Part shown: positions 9,380-20,649 of the stretch, piece after piece
Layout: each line of letters opens with the position of its first letter
How positions within the stretch are numbered: the stretch's first letter is position 1
Assembly (NCBI GenBank): GCA_018398585.1
Contig: JAGTTD010000001.1
Location: 20,043,750-20,107,749 of the forward strand
Direction of reading: 5' to 3'
Source of the DNA: Simmondsia chinensis
Lineage: Eukaryota > Streptophyta > Magnoliopsida > Caryophyllales > Simmondsiaceae
DNA length: 64,000 nucleotides
Position numbers and translations under genes: made by a program
The notes under the pieces: model-generated
What the model saw: only the letters and a program-made list of their open reading frames with translations
What the model was told of the DNA's origin: nothing
The model's database searches: none

Positions 9380-10349
9380 AAGGTTGAATCTAAAGAACAA
9401 CCTTAAGATCAGGACATGTCTATTAATGATAGTCTTAGAAACGCGACAGACTAAGGGATCCACATGCAGTTTGGATCCCTCCCTGAGCAACCTGACATCA
9501 AGACTACCTTGCTTCTCTCTCCGGAGTTCATGGCAATTGAGGTACAGGGTCTCCTTGATGGGGATGTAATAGCAGTAGACGAAGATCCCTAGGTGGCGCT
9601 CGTGGCTGAAGTAGCAGTCCCCAAAGGTGTTTATGATCCTTTGTCTTTTAAATTTAAGTCTTCAACATCTAAGTCCACTGATGACTTACCTAACATAAAA
9701 AAGATGATGTTTGATGGGCCTACTGCAACCAATGAACATATTAAGCTTGTGTACAACAAGGCCAAATTTGATGGCGTTTTGGTGAATAAGGTCTTATTGG
9801 GTAACGGTGCAGCCATCAACGTCTTACCTTCTAACAACTTTTGACATGGCAATCTGTGGCTTCTGTGAGGGCACCACCAAGTCCGAAGGGGTCATTTCTA
9901 TTGAGTTAACTATTTTCATTCTAAGTAAGTTAACAAATTTCTTTGTAGTGGATACCACCTCAAGCTGCAATGTGTTGCTTGGGAAAGATTGGCTACATGC
10001 CAACTACTATATCCCATCTTCACTTCACTAGTTGTTGATCTTATGTAACCATGACAAATGTGAGGTAGTTACCATGGCTTGCTTTAATTCCATTGAGGAG
10101 AAATTCTAAGAGGATGATGTGGAATCGTTGGCAGTAAGAAGGGCCACTCCTCGAGATGCCCAACATGAAGATGTGATACCCATCCTTGAGAGCCCACTCA
10201 CTGAAGTTGAGGTTGATCAGGAAGAGGTGGAGTCAGATGGCTCTGAAGTTTGGGGATGCATGAGAGTCCTTCTTGATGAGGGGTACCTTCAAGGAATAAA
10301 GGAAGCCTTATGGATGGAAGCCAAGTTCCTTATCAAAGGCCTAAAGGGC
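9380..10349 (+). pseudogene. Gag tail and aspartic protease of Tat-like copy A
   Basis: The protease region is recognisable by KMMFDGPTATNEH, the active-site segment VLLGNGAAINVLPS (about 9788-9832) and the closing NVLLGKDWLHANYYIPSSLH (about 9965-10030). Copy C has VLVDNCTAIDVLQS at the same place, so the catalytic Asp has become Gly here. Stops occur at several points (for example 9589-9591 and 9842-9844). An acidic linker with SDGSEVWGCMR follows, then the frame is broken by the solo LTR at 10357. Confidence 0.7.
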
Positions 10350-10356
10350 TGTCTAT

Positions 10357-12181
10357 TGGGTAGATGCTTTTAATTTCGTTAAACTAAATTTCCTATAACC
10401 ATTGGATCAAGCGTAATGGAATTACAAATTAAAATTCTAAATTTTTAAGAACTAAACATTTCTACTCTAATTATACATGACAACGCATAGCATGCTAAAC
10501 ATAATGGAAAAAACAAAAATAAAATACAAATTTAAAGCATCAATCGAGAATTCACGCATCCCGTTGTAGACCATAAGTGTAAGAGATGCGCGAACGATAT
10601 CTTTGAGATCTTCTCCGTAATTCCTCTCAACACTGGACCTGTGGGCATCGTGAAATCAAGAAGTTATTAAAAAGAATTTTTAAAGAGCTAAATGGGAGAA
10701 GACTTTTGCCTCTTTAATTCTTTAATTGAAGACTTAGGTCAAAAAGTTGAATAACTTAAACCCTAAAAAAGTCATCTTTCTATTTATATAGAAGGCCATA
10801 AATCTAACCTTTTAATTTTTAAAATAAAAATAGAATTTTTGATAGTCAAAATACCAAAATATTTATCCAAAACAAAAAAACAAAAAGCAAGTAAAAAATT
10901 ATCTTGGGAGCTGCGTCACCCGGTGCCACGAGCACCTTAGGTAAGCGCCTCTAGCGCGCAAGCTGGTCGGCATATGGGGGGGGGGGGTGGGACACGGATC
11001 GCCCCCTTCCGTAGTTAGAGCATGACACATGTTGCGTGCTAATTGGTTCGATAATATTTTTCTTCCTTTTCTTATTAATTTTTCCAGTATAAATTCATCA
11101 TGAATTTTGGGTTTAGTAAAATAATAAAATAATTTATTCATCTCATGAATTTTCTTGATTTCTTAAAGTGCATATTTTAGGGGCTTGTGCAAGGACCTCA
11201 GGGACAATTTAATTCTCGCTCCAAATGGGTTAAATCTTACTATCATCTCGTGATAACAATTGATTACCATTTGGTAAAACTTAATTCCCCATAATAAGTT
11301 CATTGAACTCTAGAAAGAAATGTATTTACTTGTTAGACTGTCTTTGATTGTTTACTCACAATTGACTCCTTTACTAAATGCCCTTGAGAAAAATAATTTA
11401 AATTACTATTGTTCATTCTCACATACTCTTCTTAGTGCCCGACTTGTCCTTCTTGAATAATTCACTAACACAGAAAACGCACTTCTATACTAATTCCAAA
11501 TTTCAAACATGTGGAATGCTTCCGGTCAAAGTCTCTAGAATCACCTTGGATACTTGTAAATCAACTAAGGGGACATCTTATGTTGTCGAATCCTAGTAAA
11601 ATATCAATTCCCGCTACACTTCTTGTAGTTACCCATTGAACATAAGATCTCAGTTACGCATTGCGACCTAATCATTTTAGTGCATCAAAGTAACTAGCAT
11701 TCCATGAACAAGTTCAGTCTATTTCTTGGATTTAAAGTCATTATATAAAAATAACAAAATGAGCCATCACTTTTGATAGTAGTGCAGAAACGCGCAAGTC
11801 ACATGGTCCAATTCAATGTAACAATCTCATTGTAATACACCAACATAAAATTCTGGATCACCATTAACATAACCACAACAAGTTATCTAAATGTTATATT
11901 ATAGCCTTAGCAAACAAGTTCTCCAAAATCAGCACTCACTATGAATTAACCATTAAATAATATTTTAAGTTGTTATCAGTCTATCTGTGGTGTAATCTCA
12001 TTATCCACTAAAGTAGACATACCAAATGTCATTTATGAACTATGCCCATCTCATGGTACGTTACAAGAAAAAAAAAAAAAAATCACACGCATAATAATGA
12101 ATGTGTAAACATAAAGATGATAATAAATAAATTTCATTCAATAATAAAATTGTTCACATAAATTGGGCACCAATTCTACCG
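10357..12181 (-). repeat. Solo LTR, Copia-like, inside copy A
   Basis: About 1.8 kb of AT-rich non-coding DNA interrupts the Tat-like frame; coding homology to copy C resumes right after it. The minus strand begins with GAATTGGTGCCC, resembling the TGTTGGAATTGGTGTCC start of many plant Copia LTRs. A related copy in the same orientation is at about 34060-35394. Flanking pentamers TCTAT (10352-10356) and TCTCC (12182-12186) could be a decayed target duplication. No internal coding region is present, hence solo LTR. A run of 12 G is at about 10976-10987. Confidence 0.6.
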
Positions 12182-12510
12182 TCTCCTTAACCATTGCAAA
12201 GCAAGTGGCTTGGCATGCTAAGGACCTACTATACGCTGAGCAACCATTTATGTCTAGAGATGGCTTCGAGGTCCCAATGCTATAAGAAAAGGAGATGGAG
12301 TTGTCTAACTTATGAGAAGCAACAAACAAGATGGAGGACTTGAGAGCTAAAGTTCAAGATCCTCTCATTGAGGTTAACTTGGGTTCATTAGAAATTCCAA
12401 GACCTACCTATGTGAGTGCTCTACCTCCTGAAGAACTAGAGAAAGCAGTGCATAAGCAAGCTCCTTGAGTTTAAGGACTGCTTTGCTTGGGATCATCATG
12501 AGATGCTTGG
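12182..12510 (+). pseudogene. Protease-RT linker of Tat-like copy A
   Basis: Coding remnant that aligns with the reverse complement of about 38480-38370 in copy C. It ends in LLEFKDCFAWDHHEMLG, the conserved block just before the RT domain of Tat-type elements. The frame stops at the insertion of the LTR element at 12511 and resumes at 16390. Confidence 0.65.
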
Positions 12511-13887
12511 TGTCATGGCCCCACATTGCACAGTGGGATAAACCACCGTGCGGCACCCAGACTCTACTGAATTAACACCGCCCTTACTCTAAGAGAGGCT
12601 CTTTCACCTCTTGACACATACTTTTTCTCTTTCGTGATACACATGACTTGACAAGTGCAACCCCTCTTAACCCGAGAGTCCCACTTTCTGTCAAACGTTC
12701 ACCCAAGTCCCATGACCTTGAAAGCAAACTCACTTAGTGGCATACTAACGTTCAACCCAACATCAAGACCTTAAATCCTAAAGCGTGACACCTCAATAGG
12801 TTCACTTGCCAACACAACACTTAGGCGCATACCAACGCACTAAGGTCATATCATCTGCATCGATCCCTGAAGCTCTTTCGCACATACGCGCTTGCCTAAT
12901 TCAGGAGCTGGCACCCTAGCCACGCTCCATCATCTATGTTGAACCCCACCAACACCCTTTGAGTTACAACAACGAGTCCCAACTGCCTAGGACATCCCTT
13001 GGTGAAACGACACACCAGTTGGACACTATCACCAATATCGGACACCATTGACACCCTGTGATTATCAACCCCACGTCTCAACCCCTTGGGTCATTCCTTT
13101 ATTAACATGTCCCCCACAGTGTCGGCTAACTCTTAGAAGCAGCCTGATGTACACCTGCTCGAGAGGAACACCCAAGAAAAACCAAGTCCCTTTAGCACAC
13201 CTCGTGTTCGTGGCCGCCGTCCTTATGGGGAGTTCACATGATCCCACAGAAGTAGCACGCCACTCACCAATGTGGTCAACCATCTCGTAGCTTTGTTGAA
13301 CATGAGTGCACGTTGGCACATGACCAACGGCCCATAACTTTATCCATAAGCACGGTGTTGCCACAACCGTGCCACAAAACCATGTGACATGCAAATGGGG
13401 ATGGTGCACCCTGCTGCTCACAAGGGGACTCAAGCACCACAACTGCTCTTGCCATGTGAAGGTTGAACCCCGTTTACTGGAGCGCTCCACATCGCATCTC
13501 GTAGCGTAGACGAGGGCCCAAACCTTCCTTGGACGAAAAATTTCTGCATTGAGGTTCGTCCCTATTACCAGGGAAAATCCATTTAGCACCACTATTCAGG
13601 GTTAGGACAATTGTTGCCTCGAACCCGACTTCAACGTTCTGTGTCTTTCTTAATAAGGGAACTTCTACAACCCAAGACGGGACTTGCAACATAACAAGCG
13701 ACATGCTCTCGTTCACGTCCCATAGGCTCATGTCATGATGCACACTGACGCTGGCTCGCGAGCAGTGCATGACATTGGGCCACGCACACAGGCGCAAGGG
13801 TGCGTCTTACAGGCGCTGAGGTGCGTACGGACGCTACACAAAGGCGCTCATATGCATCGAATCATGGTCCACAACAGGGCCATGACA
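12511..13887 (-). repeat. 3' LTR of element E (long form)
   Basis: 1377 bp, from TGTCATGGCCCC to GGGCCATGACA on the plus strand, with an 11-base perfect inverted repeat at its ends. The first 170 bp and last 290 bp align with the right-hand LTR; the middle does not. Long open frames within it (minus strand 13065-13592) have no homologue and are taken as chance. Confidence 0.7.
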
Positions 13888-15259
13888 TACTCCCGCACTT
13901 AAATAGTCGACGTCCTTGTCGACATTCCTCGACATGACTTGCTCTTCTTACCCCCTCGACCTCTGTAGCTCACCTCTATGATGGCCTAACTCTATGCCCC
14001 ATTAGACTCGGCCTGGAAACAAGGATGAGCTCATACTTTTTTTTTTTTTTTTTTATCTATTGTCCCAACAAAAGCTCCCACTTGCACTCACACCTCTCCA
14101 GAAGCTGCCCCACAAGCTTGAAGGCTGTTGAAGCACTGAATAGAAGGCTTTCTGCCATTGCCATCCCAAACTCACCAAGGCTCGTCTCCACAAGACACGG
14201 TTGATTCTTCCTAATCTCCCTTGATTCTAGTACATATGAGATCTACTAATGGATCGAAACGTTGGCTCTTGAGCAACTCATTGGGCAAGCTGACACTACT
14301 CTAGCGTGGGATACAGTGCAAACCCCGTTCTCTGACTTAGCTCTTCTCCACAACTTGTTGCTTGTTTTGCCAAAAATGGAACATTAACAAAGGTCTGTGC
14401 CCACCAGCAAAGTCTTAACCTAGACTTGCCCGTTCGAACACTTGGAGAACGTTGGGAGCCACCACTGCTCGGTCCCTCCTAGACCATACTACAGTTTGTC
14501 TCCACCCTTGGAGGACTTTGAGGAGTCCCCATGACTCCCCACTCACTTAGACCACTCCATTTAGTGATCCCACTGCCCCCACACTTGGAGGACTTTTAGA
14601 GCCACCACGGTTTGGTCCCACTTAGACTTAGATTGCTCCATACTCGCCGTATGGCTTGACCCCTACACTTGTTGTCATTGCTTCCCCGTGTCTCCTATCT
14701 ACTAGGACCCCCGACACTCGCCCAATGACAACTATGAGATGGTTTGAGACCGCTTCCCTGCATCATCGACACTACGACTTAATTGACGCTCACCCAATGA
14801 CAACCCCTATCAAACCACAGTGATGAATCATAGGACGAGGCTACTCTAACATGAGTACCTCCAACTCAAATATGCTAGTGGCCCAAGCCACCACGCATGT
14901 CCTTCAGGACGTGTTTCTCCTCAGCGGGGCCGCTCCCACACGAGGGCCCCCATCACAACAACTAGCATCGGCTTCCGACCACCACCTAACCAAACAGCGT
15001 CTGCATGTTGTAGAGTCTTCCCAAACCCTCACTAGGTCAGCAAATCCATTGTGCCTTAGTCTTAGTTTTAACACCTTTAGTGCTCATCACCGCAATTGCA
15101 ACACCTCATTTGTAATTACCTCGACATAGGGATATCCCCCACTTAAGCTCAAAATATAGAAAGATAGGATGCAAGTGGCTCAAGTGATCACACACACCCA
15201 ACCACCATGGACTATATGTCGGTGAAGACATCCAGCTACACAGACTCATGCACCAGCAG

Positions 15260-15825
15260 ATAGTAATGGGGCGGGGCAGTTACGGGGGGTGCCTCCTTCA
15301 TAGCCGTACTTGGCACCTAAATCTTATACACATACCTGCCCCATTACCGGCCACGGGTACGAAGTGGATACCCATACCCACCCCGGCGGTACAAACCCAT
15401 ACCTATACTAGCCCCATTAACCGCGAGTATCCAACCAGTATCCAATACCCACCCCATACCCTCCCTAATGTACGTAGAAAATGATTATCCATGCCCGTTC
15501 ATATTACTTATTTAATAATCTTTTTAAAAACGAATTATATTTGTTTTTACAACATTGATAAATAAATTAGGGTTATTAAATTTAAGCACGAAAATTTTCA
15601 TTTTAAAGTTAACTATGGAAAAAATGGATTGGGTGTGGTGGGTATAAGGTGGGGCGGGGTGGGGTGGGTACAAAACTATTCCTGTATCTACCCCACACCT
15701 ATGGCGGGTACGGGATGGGTACACCTAACCCATACACACTACCCCAACCGCTTATACCCGTAGCCATCCCAAATTGGGCAGGTACCCGCTGGTAGCGGGT
15801 TCTACCTTGTCCCATTTCCATCCCT
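15260..15825. mobile_element. hAT-like MITE rich in GGGTACGGG-type motifs
   Basis: 566 bp flanked by ACCAGCAG (15252-15259) and ACCAGTAG (15826-15833), an 8-base duplication with one mismatch, as made by hAT transposases. The ends are imperfectly inverted (ATAGTAATGGGGCGGGG against AGGGATGGAAATGGGAC from the other strand). Both halves carry many GGGTAC/GGGGCGGG motifs around an AT-rich core at 15490-15630. No transposase is encoded, so it would depend on an autonomous hAT. Confidence 0.55.
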
Positions 15826-15939
15826 ACCAGTAGCATCACAATTACATAAAAGAGCATTCCAACACAAGGAAACTCCATAAAAAACCTACCCAAATTGACT
15901 CACACCCACGCTTTCCTGGCGGAGTATGTAGTTTTTTAA

Positions 15940-15953
15940 GGTTCTAATACCAA
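15940..15953 (-). promoter_or_regulatory. Primer binding site of element E
   Basis: The minus strand reads TTGGTATTAGAACC one base inside the right LTR, a mutated form of the initiator-Met primer site TTGGTATCAGAGC used by the other elements here. It gives element E its orientation. Confidence 0.55.
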
Positions 15954-15954
15954 C

Positions 15955-16389
15955 TGCCAAGGTCCCACACCGCAACGGAATAAATGTCCATGCGATGCCA
16001 AGACTCCACTAAATTAAGGCCAGCCTTACTCTAGGTGAGGCTCTTTCACCTCTTGACATGTACTTTTTCTCTTTTACGACACACATGACTTGAGAAGCGC
16101 AACTTCTCTCAACCTGATGCCCCAAGCCCGAATTCAACAACTTGTGTCTTTATTATTAAGGGAACTTTTGCAACCCGAGACATGACTTGCGGCACAACAT
16201 GCAATACTATGCACATTCAGCGCGCGACATGTTCTCATTCACGACTCCCATACGCTTACCTTTAGCGCATGGCACTGGGCTGCGCACACAAGCATAAGGG
16301 TGCACCTTACGGGCGCTAAGGTGCGCACGCAAGAGACAAAAAGGCCCGCGCACATGCACCGAGTCATGGTCCACAATAGGACCATGACA
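15955..16389 (-). repeat. 5' LTR of element E (short form)
   Basis: About 435 bp, TGCCAAGGTCCC to GGACCATGACA on the plus strand. It matches both ends of the LTR at 12511-13887 but lacks its middle. The junction is near 16115, where one copy continues into the segment missing from the other. Confidence 0.65.
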
Positions 16390-16454
16390 CCCGGCTTAGT
16401 GAGGAAAGTGGTTAAGCATAAGTTGCCTACCAAGCCATGCTTGAAGCCTATTAT
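16390..16454 (+). pseudogene. Start of RT domain, Tat-like copy A
   Basis: A short stub reading GLVRKVVKHKLPTKPCLKPII, the counterpart of VVEHRLPFKPDLRPII in copy C (about 38160-38110, minus strand). It is cut by the non-LTR remnant at 16455 and continues at 17317. Confidence 0.65.
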
Positions 16455-17316
16455 TTATTTATTTTTTTTTTGTAATTTTTGGTAAGTCAGCGTATTTATT
16501 TTTCTTATTACCAAAAAGTGCGAAGTACAAGAGTACAGGGGCATACCCCCCAACAAGTCCAAACAGCCGACATGTTAAGCGGGGACAAAACAAAGCAAAC
16601 CGCATAGAAACAAAACCAAAAAGGAGAAACAAGGCCAAAGGGCTAAAGAGAAAGGAGAAAAGACTCCTACAAATAAAAATACAAGAGAAAAAGAAAAAAG
16701 AAAAGAAGACAAAAGAAAAGGGGGCTCAATCCCCAAGAGAAGCAGCAGCGGCGGCAGCCTTAGCCGCTGCTCGAGTCATCCAGCGCTCAGCCTTTCTCGA
16801 GCAACAAGAAGGGGCATCGGCCCAACCAGTGTCGGAAGAGTCAACAGCAAATGAGTACATCACAACACTAGCACCTCGGGTAAGAGAAGCAAGACTCGGA
16901 ACACTAGCCTCGCGGTTGAGGGAGAACTGAATAGGCGTAGCCAACGTTGGCGAGTCATGAGACTTCGAAGAGATACAGAAATCAGAAAGCCCCGAAGGAA
17001 CTAGATGACCACGGAACCAATCAGAAGTGGCATCAGGACGGGACTCAGAGGAAGTCCTATGAAACCGAGAGCCCGAAGAGTCTGGCGAATCCGAGAGTCT
17101 GAGGAAAGAGACAGCGTCCAAAGCATCTCCAAACGAACCCGGAGCAGTAGCAACAACCAGGGGAGGGGAAATGGGGGCCAGGTGGGCCTGCGCCACCCAG
17201 GCCCGATGGCCCAACAGGGGGCCGCGCACCCCCTGCTGGGGCTGAGGTGGGCCTGAGAGGCCCGGTGCCTCTCAGGCCCACAGTAGCAGGGGGCAGCGTA
17301 TGTTGCTGCCCATTAT
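16455..17316 (-). mobile_element. Non-LTR (LINE/SINE-like) remnant F
   Basis: An 862-bp insertion in the Tat-like RT. The flanks GCCTATTAT (16446-16454) and GCCCATTAT (17308-17316, counted here as the right copy) form a 9-base duplication with one mismatch. A T-rich run at 16455-16472 is the expected 3' poly-A when read on the minus strand. These marks fit target-primed reverse transcription. The 5' half is GC-rich and holds an Ala/Ser-rich open frame; no RT or endonuclease is present. Confidence 0.55.
16726..17229 (-). CDS. Ala/Ser-rich open frame inside remnant F
   Basis: 167 codons without a stop on the minus strand, ending in a run of Ala (KAAAAAASLGD). I recognise no domain. The GC content is well above the surroundings, which alone makes long open frames likely. 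It may be a LINE ORF1-like leftover, a captured host exon, or chance. The annotated start may not be ATG-based in vivo. Confidence 0.25.
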   Translation of the reverse strand: MRGPLLGHRAWVAQAHLAPISPPLVVATAPGSFGDALDAVSFLRLSDSPDSSGSRFHRTSSESRPDATSDWFRGHLVPSGLSDFCISSKSHDSPTLATPIQFSLNREASVPSLASLTRGASVVMYSFAVDSSDTGWADAPSCCSRKAERWMTRAAAKAAAAAASLGD

Positions 17317-18276
17317 ATAGGTTAAGATAAGAAGCTTCCTAAGAGCTTATAGACTTGTCTGAAGAAGAAATTGAGAGACTCTTGAAGGACAAGTTTATCA
17401 GAACAGCGAGGTGAATTGAATGGTTAGCAAATATTTTTCTTGTGATTAAAAAGAATGGCAAAATCAGAGTATGTATTGATTGTAGTGAATTGAATGCAGC
17501 CACCCCATAGGATGAATATCCTATGCCTATAGCTCACATTCTTATGCTTAAGTGAGATATTGTCTTTCGTGAATGGATATTGTGGGTATTACCAAGTCAT
17601 GATTGCTTCGGAGGATACCCACAAAATTACACTCAGATGTCCTGGGTAAATAGAAGGCTTCAAATGGGTGGCCATGCCATTCGGACAAAGACATTCTAGC
17701 ACCACCTACCAAAGAGCCACGAACATGATCTTTCATGATCTCATTGGAAAGACCATGCAAGTGTATATGGATGACATCGCGATCAAATCAAAGACCCAAG
17801 TTGAGCACTTGGAGGACTTGAAAAATGCATTCCTACTTATGAGGAACCACAATCTCAAAATGAACCCTCAAAAGTGTGCTTTAGACTTTGAGTTGGAAAT
17901 TCTCCAAGCTTCCTAGTACACCCGATGGAGATTAAGGTTGATTTGAATAAGGCTAAGGCCATTCAAGAGGCCAAACCACTCTTGAGCAAAATGGAACTCC
18001 AATGTTTTTTTAGGGAGGTTAATTTCCTAAAACATTTTGTTTCAAATGTTGCAGGAAAGACTACATTCTTCTCTCCATTGCTAAGGCTCAAGTCTCAACA
18101 GGACTTCAAATGGGAGGAGCCACACAAAATATCTTTCGGGGCCATAAAAAACTATTTGATTCAGCCACTAGTGTTGACTCTACCTAAGCAAGACAAACGA
18201 TTCAAGATCTATGTCTCTATTTTTGACGAGTCAATTGGTTTTCTGCTCATGCAAGACAATGAGCAAGGGTTTGAAT
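17317..18276 (+). pseudogene. Reverse transcriptase of Tat-like copy A
   Basis: The RT resumes after remnant F. Motifs in order: ERLLKDKFIRTAR, VIKKNGKIRVCIDC, the block around MPFGQRHSSTTYQRA (about 17670-17720), the catalytic box VYMDDIAIKSK (about 17761-17793), then the connection domain (LQCFFREVNFLKHF) and FKIYVSIFDESIGFLL. Both catalytic Asp residues of the MDD box are present. Several stops and frame changes (for example near 17914) make it non-functional. MPFGL has become MPFGQ. Confidence 0.8.
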
Positions 18277-18289
18277 AGGCTTTGTTGTA

Positions 18290-18960
18290 CTTAAGTTATT
18301 TAAATCAAATACTCTTCTATTGAAAAATTGTGTCTATGTTTATATTACGCATCTGTAAAGTTAAGGCATTATTTGCTTGCATTTACCATTTATGTGGTTG
18401 CCCAAATAAATGTCCTTAAGTATATGCTAGATAGATCTCTAAGGAGAGGAATATTAAATAACTGGAGTATTGCTCTACTTCAGTTTGAGTTAATCTATGC
18501 GTCACAAAAGTTCGTAAAGTGCCAAGCTCTAGCAGACTTCTTGGCTGACCCTCCAAACATTCAAACTGAATCTTTCCATGAGCCAGGTGAGCTCTTGGTG
18601 ATTGAAATGGTCCCTTGGAAATTATACTTTGATGGATTAAGGGCCAGAACATGTGCTGGAGTGGGGATTGTGATTGAATATCCTTCTAGAATGATCATTA
18701 AGCTTAGTTGTTACCCTAATTAGTCAAGTTCTAACAACATAGTTAAGTATGAGGCATTAATTATTGCCCTTGAAAGTCTCTTAGAAATGGAAGTCCTTAG
18801 TATAATTATGAGAGGGGATTCGCACTTGGTAATTTTCCTTGTTAAGGGAGAATTCCAATGCATAAGTGTCACCTCAAACAATTGTATTTTAACAGTGCAA
18901 GAACTGTAGAGTGGGTTTGATTGTGGTTAGTTTTATTATATACCTCGAGATTGGAACAAA
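18290..18960 (+). pseudogene. RNase H region of Tat-like copy A
   Basis: After LRHYLLAFTIYVVAQINVLKYM (the end of the first RNase H), a second RNase H-like part begins with WKLYFDGLRARTCAGVGIVI (about 18616-18675) and continues with YEALIIALE and VIMRGDSHLVI-like segments, with stops. A DG...G-GIVI plus YEAL arrangement is typical of the additional RNase H carried by Tat-lineage elements. That is my main reason, with the antisense ORF, for the Tat assignment. Confidence 0.7.
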
Positions 18961-19149
18961 GCTGCCATTGAACTGGCCCAACTAGTTTCGGGGTATAAAT
19001 TTCCCGGGACATGGTATGAAGATATCACAGTCATCAAGATGAAGGTCCTAGACCATGGTCTAGAGATCACTGAATGTTTTAGCACTGAAAGCAAGGTAAT
19101 TACAAGTAAACACTTTGATTGCTTTGAAGCACAATAGTCTTCCACAAGT

Positions 19150-20395
19150 CAGCGTGACAATTGGAGGAATCCCTTAGTGGATTACTTCAAGAAGCCCCGT
19201 GATTATATGAAAGATAGAAAGGTGAAGATAAGAGCTCATCGCTATCAACTTGACGATGAATCTGGAGAACCATATAAAAAGGATGCAAGTGGTGTGCTTC
19301 TCAAGGGTCTAGACTTAGACAAAGTGATGCTAGTGACGGTTTGAGCACATAAGGGAATCTGTGGGTCCCATTTGGCTGGAAGCGAGATGCACTGGCCCAT
19401 TGGACATTATGGCTATTATTGGCAATTAATGATAAATGACTGTTTCAAATATGCTAAGGGGTGCAGAGCAGGCCAAAAGCAAGGGCATGAACTTGGGGTC
19501 CTTGCAGTTGAGATGCATGCTATAGTTAAACCATGGCCCTTTCGAGGATGGGCATTGGATATAATAGGAGAGATTAATTCACCTTCTAGCAAGTAGCGTT
19601 CATATATCTTGGTGGCAACGGAATACTTTACAAAGCGGAATTAGGCCAAGCCATATCAGAACATTAATTGGTAAGACGTTATTGAATTCATCAAGTAGTA
19701 CATCCTATATAGGTTTGGAATCCTAGAAACCATAACTATGGACCAAGCTAAAGTTTTCAATAAGTATAAGCTTAAGGAGTTTACTAGAGCTTCAACATTG
19801 AAATCATAAACTGAACTCCCTATTATTCCCAAGCAAGTGGCCAACCTGAGTCTACCAACACGATTTTAATGGCCAACAATGAGATGATGATTAAGGATAA
19901 TCCCAAAAGGTGGCATGAGCTACTACTTGATGCTCTATGGGCTTGTAGAATGTCCAAATGAGATGCAAAGGGGATAACCTCCTTCCATTTAATGTATGTC
20001 CATTGATGTTGTACACTTAATGGAGGTGAAAGTTTAGTCTATTAGGTTGGCTCATTAAGCGAAGTTTACTGAACTTGAATGCGAGCAAGTTATAATGGAT
20101 GAATTAGCTAACTTAGATAAAGTTAGGCTTGATGCTCTTTGTAAGCCGGGAAAGAAAAAGGAGAGAGTAGCCAAACCAAGGTCTTTTGACCTTAGGAAGT
20201 GGGTCTGGAAATTAGTACAGCCCATTGGCCAGAAAGACCGCATCTTTGGAAAGTGGGCCTCAAATTAGGAGGGTCCATTCAAAACTATAGAAGTATTTGG
20301 AGGTAATTCCTACTTACTTATAGAAGGACCCATCCTAGGGCCATTAATGGAAGGTTCCTAAAGAAATATGTGCCTTCAATTTGGGGTTTTAATAG
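19150..20395 (+). pseudogene. Integrase of Tat-like copy A
   Basis: It starts with SGEPYKKDASGVLLKGLDLD and the zinc-binding segment ICGSHLAGSEMHWPIGHYGYYW ... CFKYAKGCRAGQ (the last Cys is now Gly). Core pieces follow: FRGWALDIIGEI (about 19540-19575), FGILETITMDQAKVFN (about 19708-19755), then KRWHELLLDALW-like and a C-terminal segment to about 20395. There are many stops. Copy C (36200-35395) and copy B (31960-30900) encode the same protein. Confidence 0.72.
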
Positions 20396-20649
20396 AAAAA
20401 GTTCTCAAATTTAGATTTCCTGAGTGTTGGGCCCAATTTCAATATAAATGTCTTAAGGAACTTCCAATATGGGGGACATATTAAAACAAAATATGTATTT
20501 CATTGACTTTAACAATGGAAGAAGTACATGGCACTTACAAAATGATATAAGGAAATCTCTTGTGTGTCCTATTGCTTCTATACATTTTAAGTAAAGTTGA
20601 GTCATAATCGTAACCAGTGACTCTTTTTATAGTTAGTAACTAGTTGGTT

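Larger units (their letters stand above)
13888..15954 (-). other. Interior of element E
   Basis: No gene seen. The stretch has a patchy, cytosine-rich plus strand and no RT, gag or integrase motifs in any frame I could read. The MITE at 15260-15825 is inserted here. Confidence 0.5.
12511..16389 (-). mobile_element. Small non-autonomous LTR element E
   Basis: Two related LTRs flank about 2 kb with no recognisable protein. The minus-strand orientation follows from a primer-site-like sequence beside the right-hand LTR (TTGGTATTAGAACC, 15953-15940) and a purine-rich AAGTGCGGGAGTA beside the left-hand one. Flanks CTTGG (12506-12510) and CCCGG (16390-16394) look like a target duplication with two transitions. 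The right LTR lacks roughly 900 bp present in the left one. It lies between the LLEFKDCFAW block and the RT of Tat-like copy A. It is more GC-rich than its surroundings. Confidence 0.7.

Noticed and set aside
13065..13592. Open frame of 175 codons on the minus strand
   Set aside because: It lies inside the long LTR of element E, is absent from the other LTR, and reads as low-complexity Cys/Val/Trp-rich sequence with no family resemblance.
15258..15825. GGGTAC-type motifs considered as telomere-like repeats
   Set aside because: Plant telomere units are TTTAGGG; these motifs are not in regular tandem and are bounded by an 8-base duplication, so a MITE fits better.
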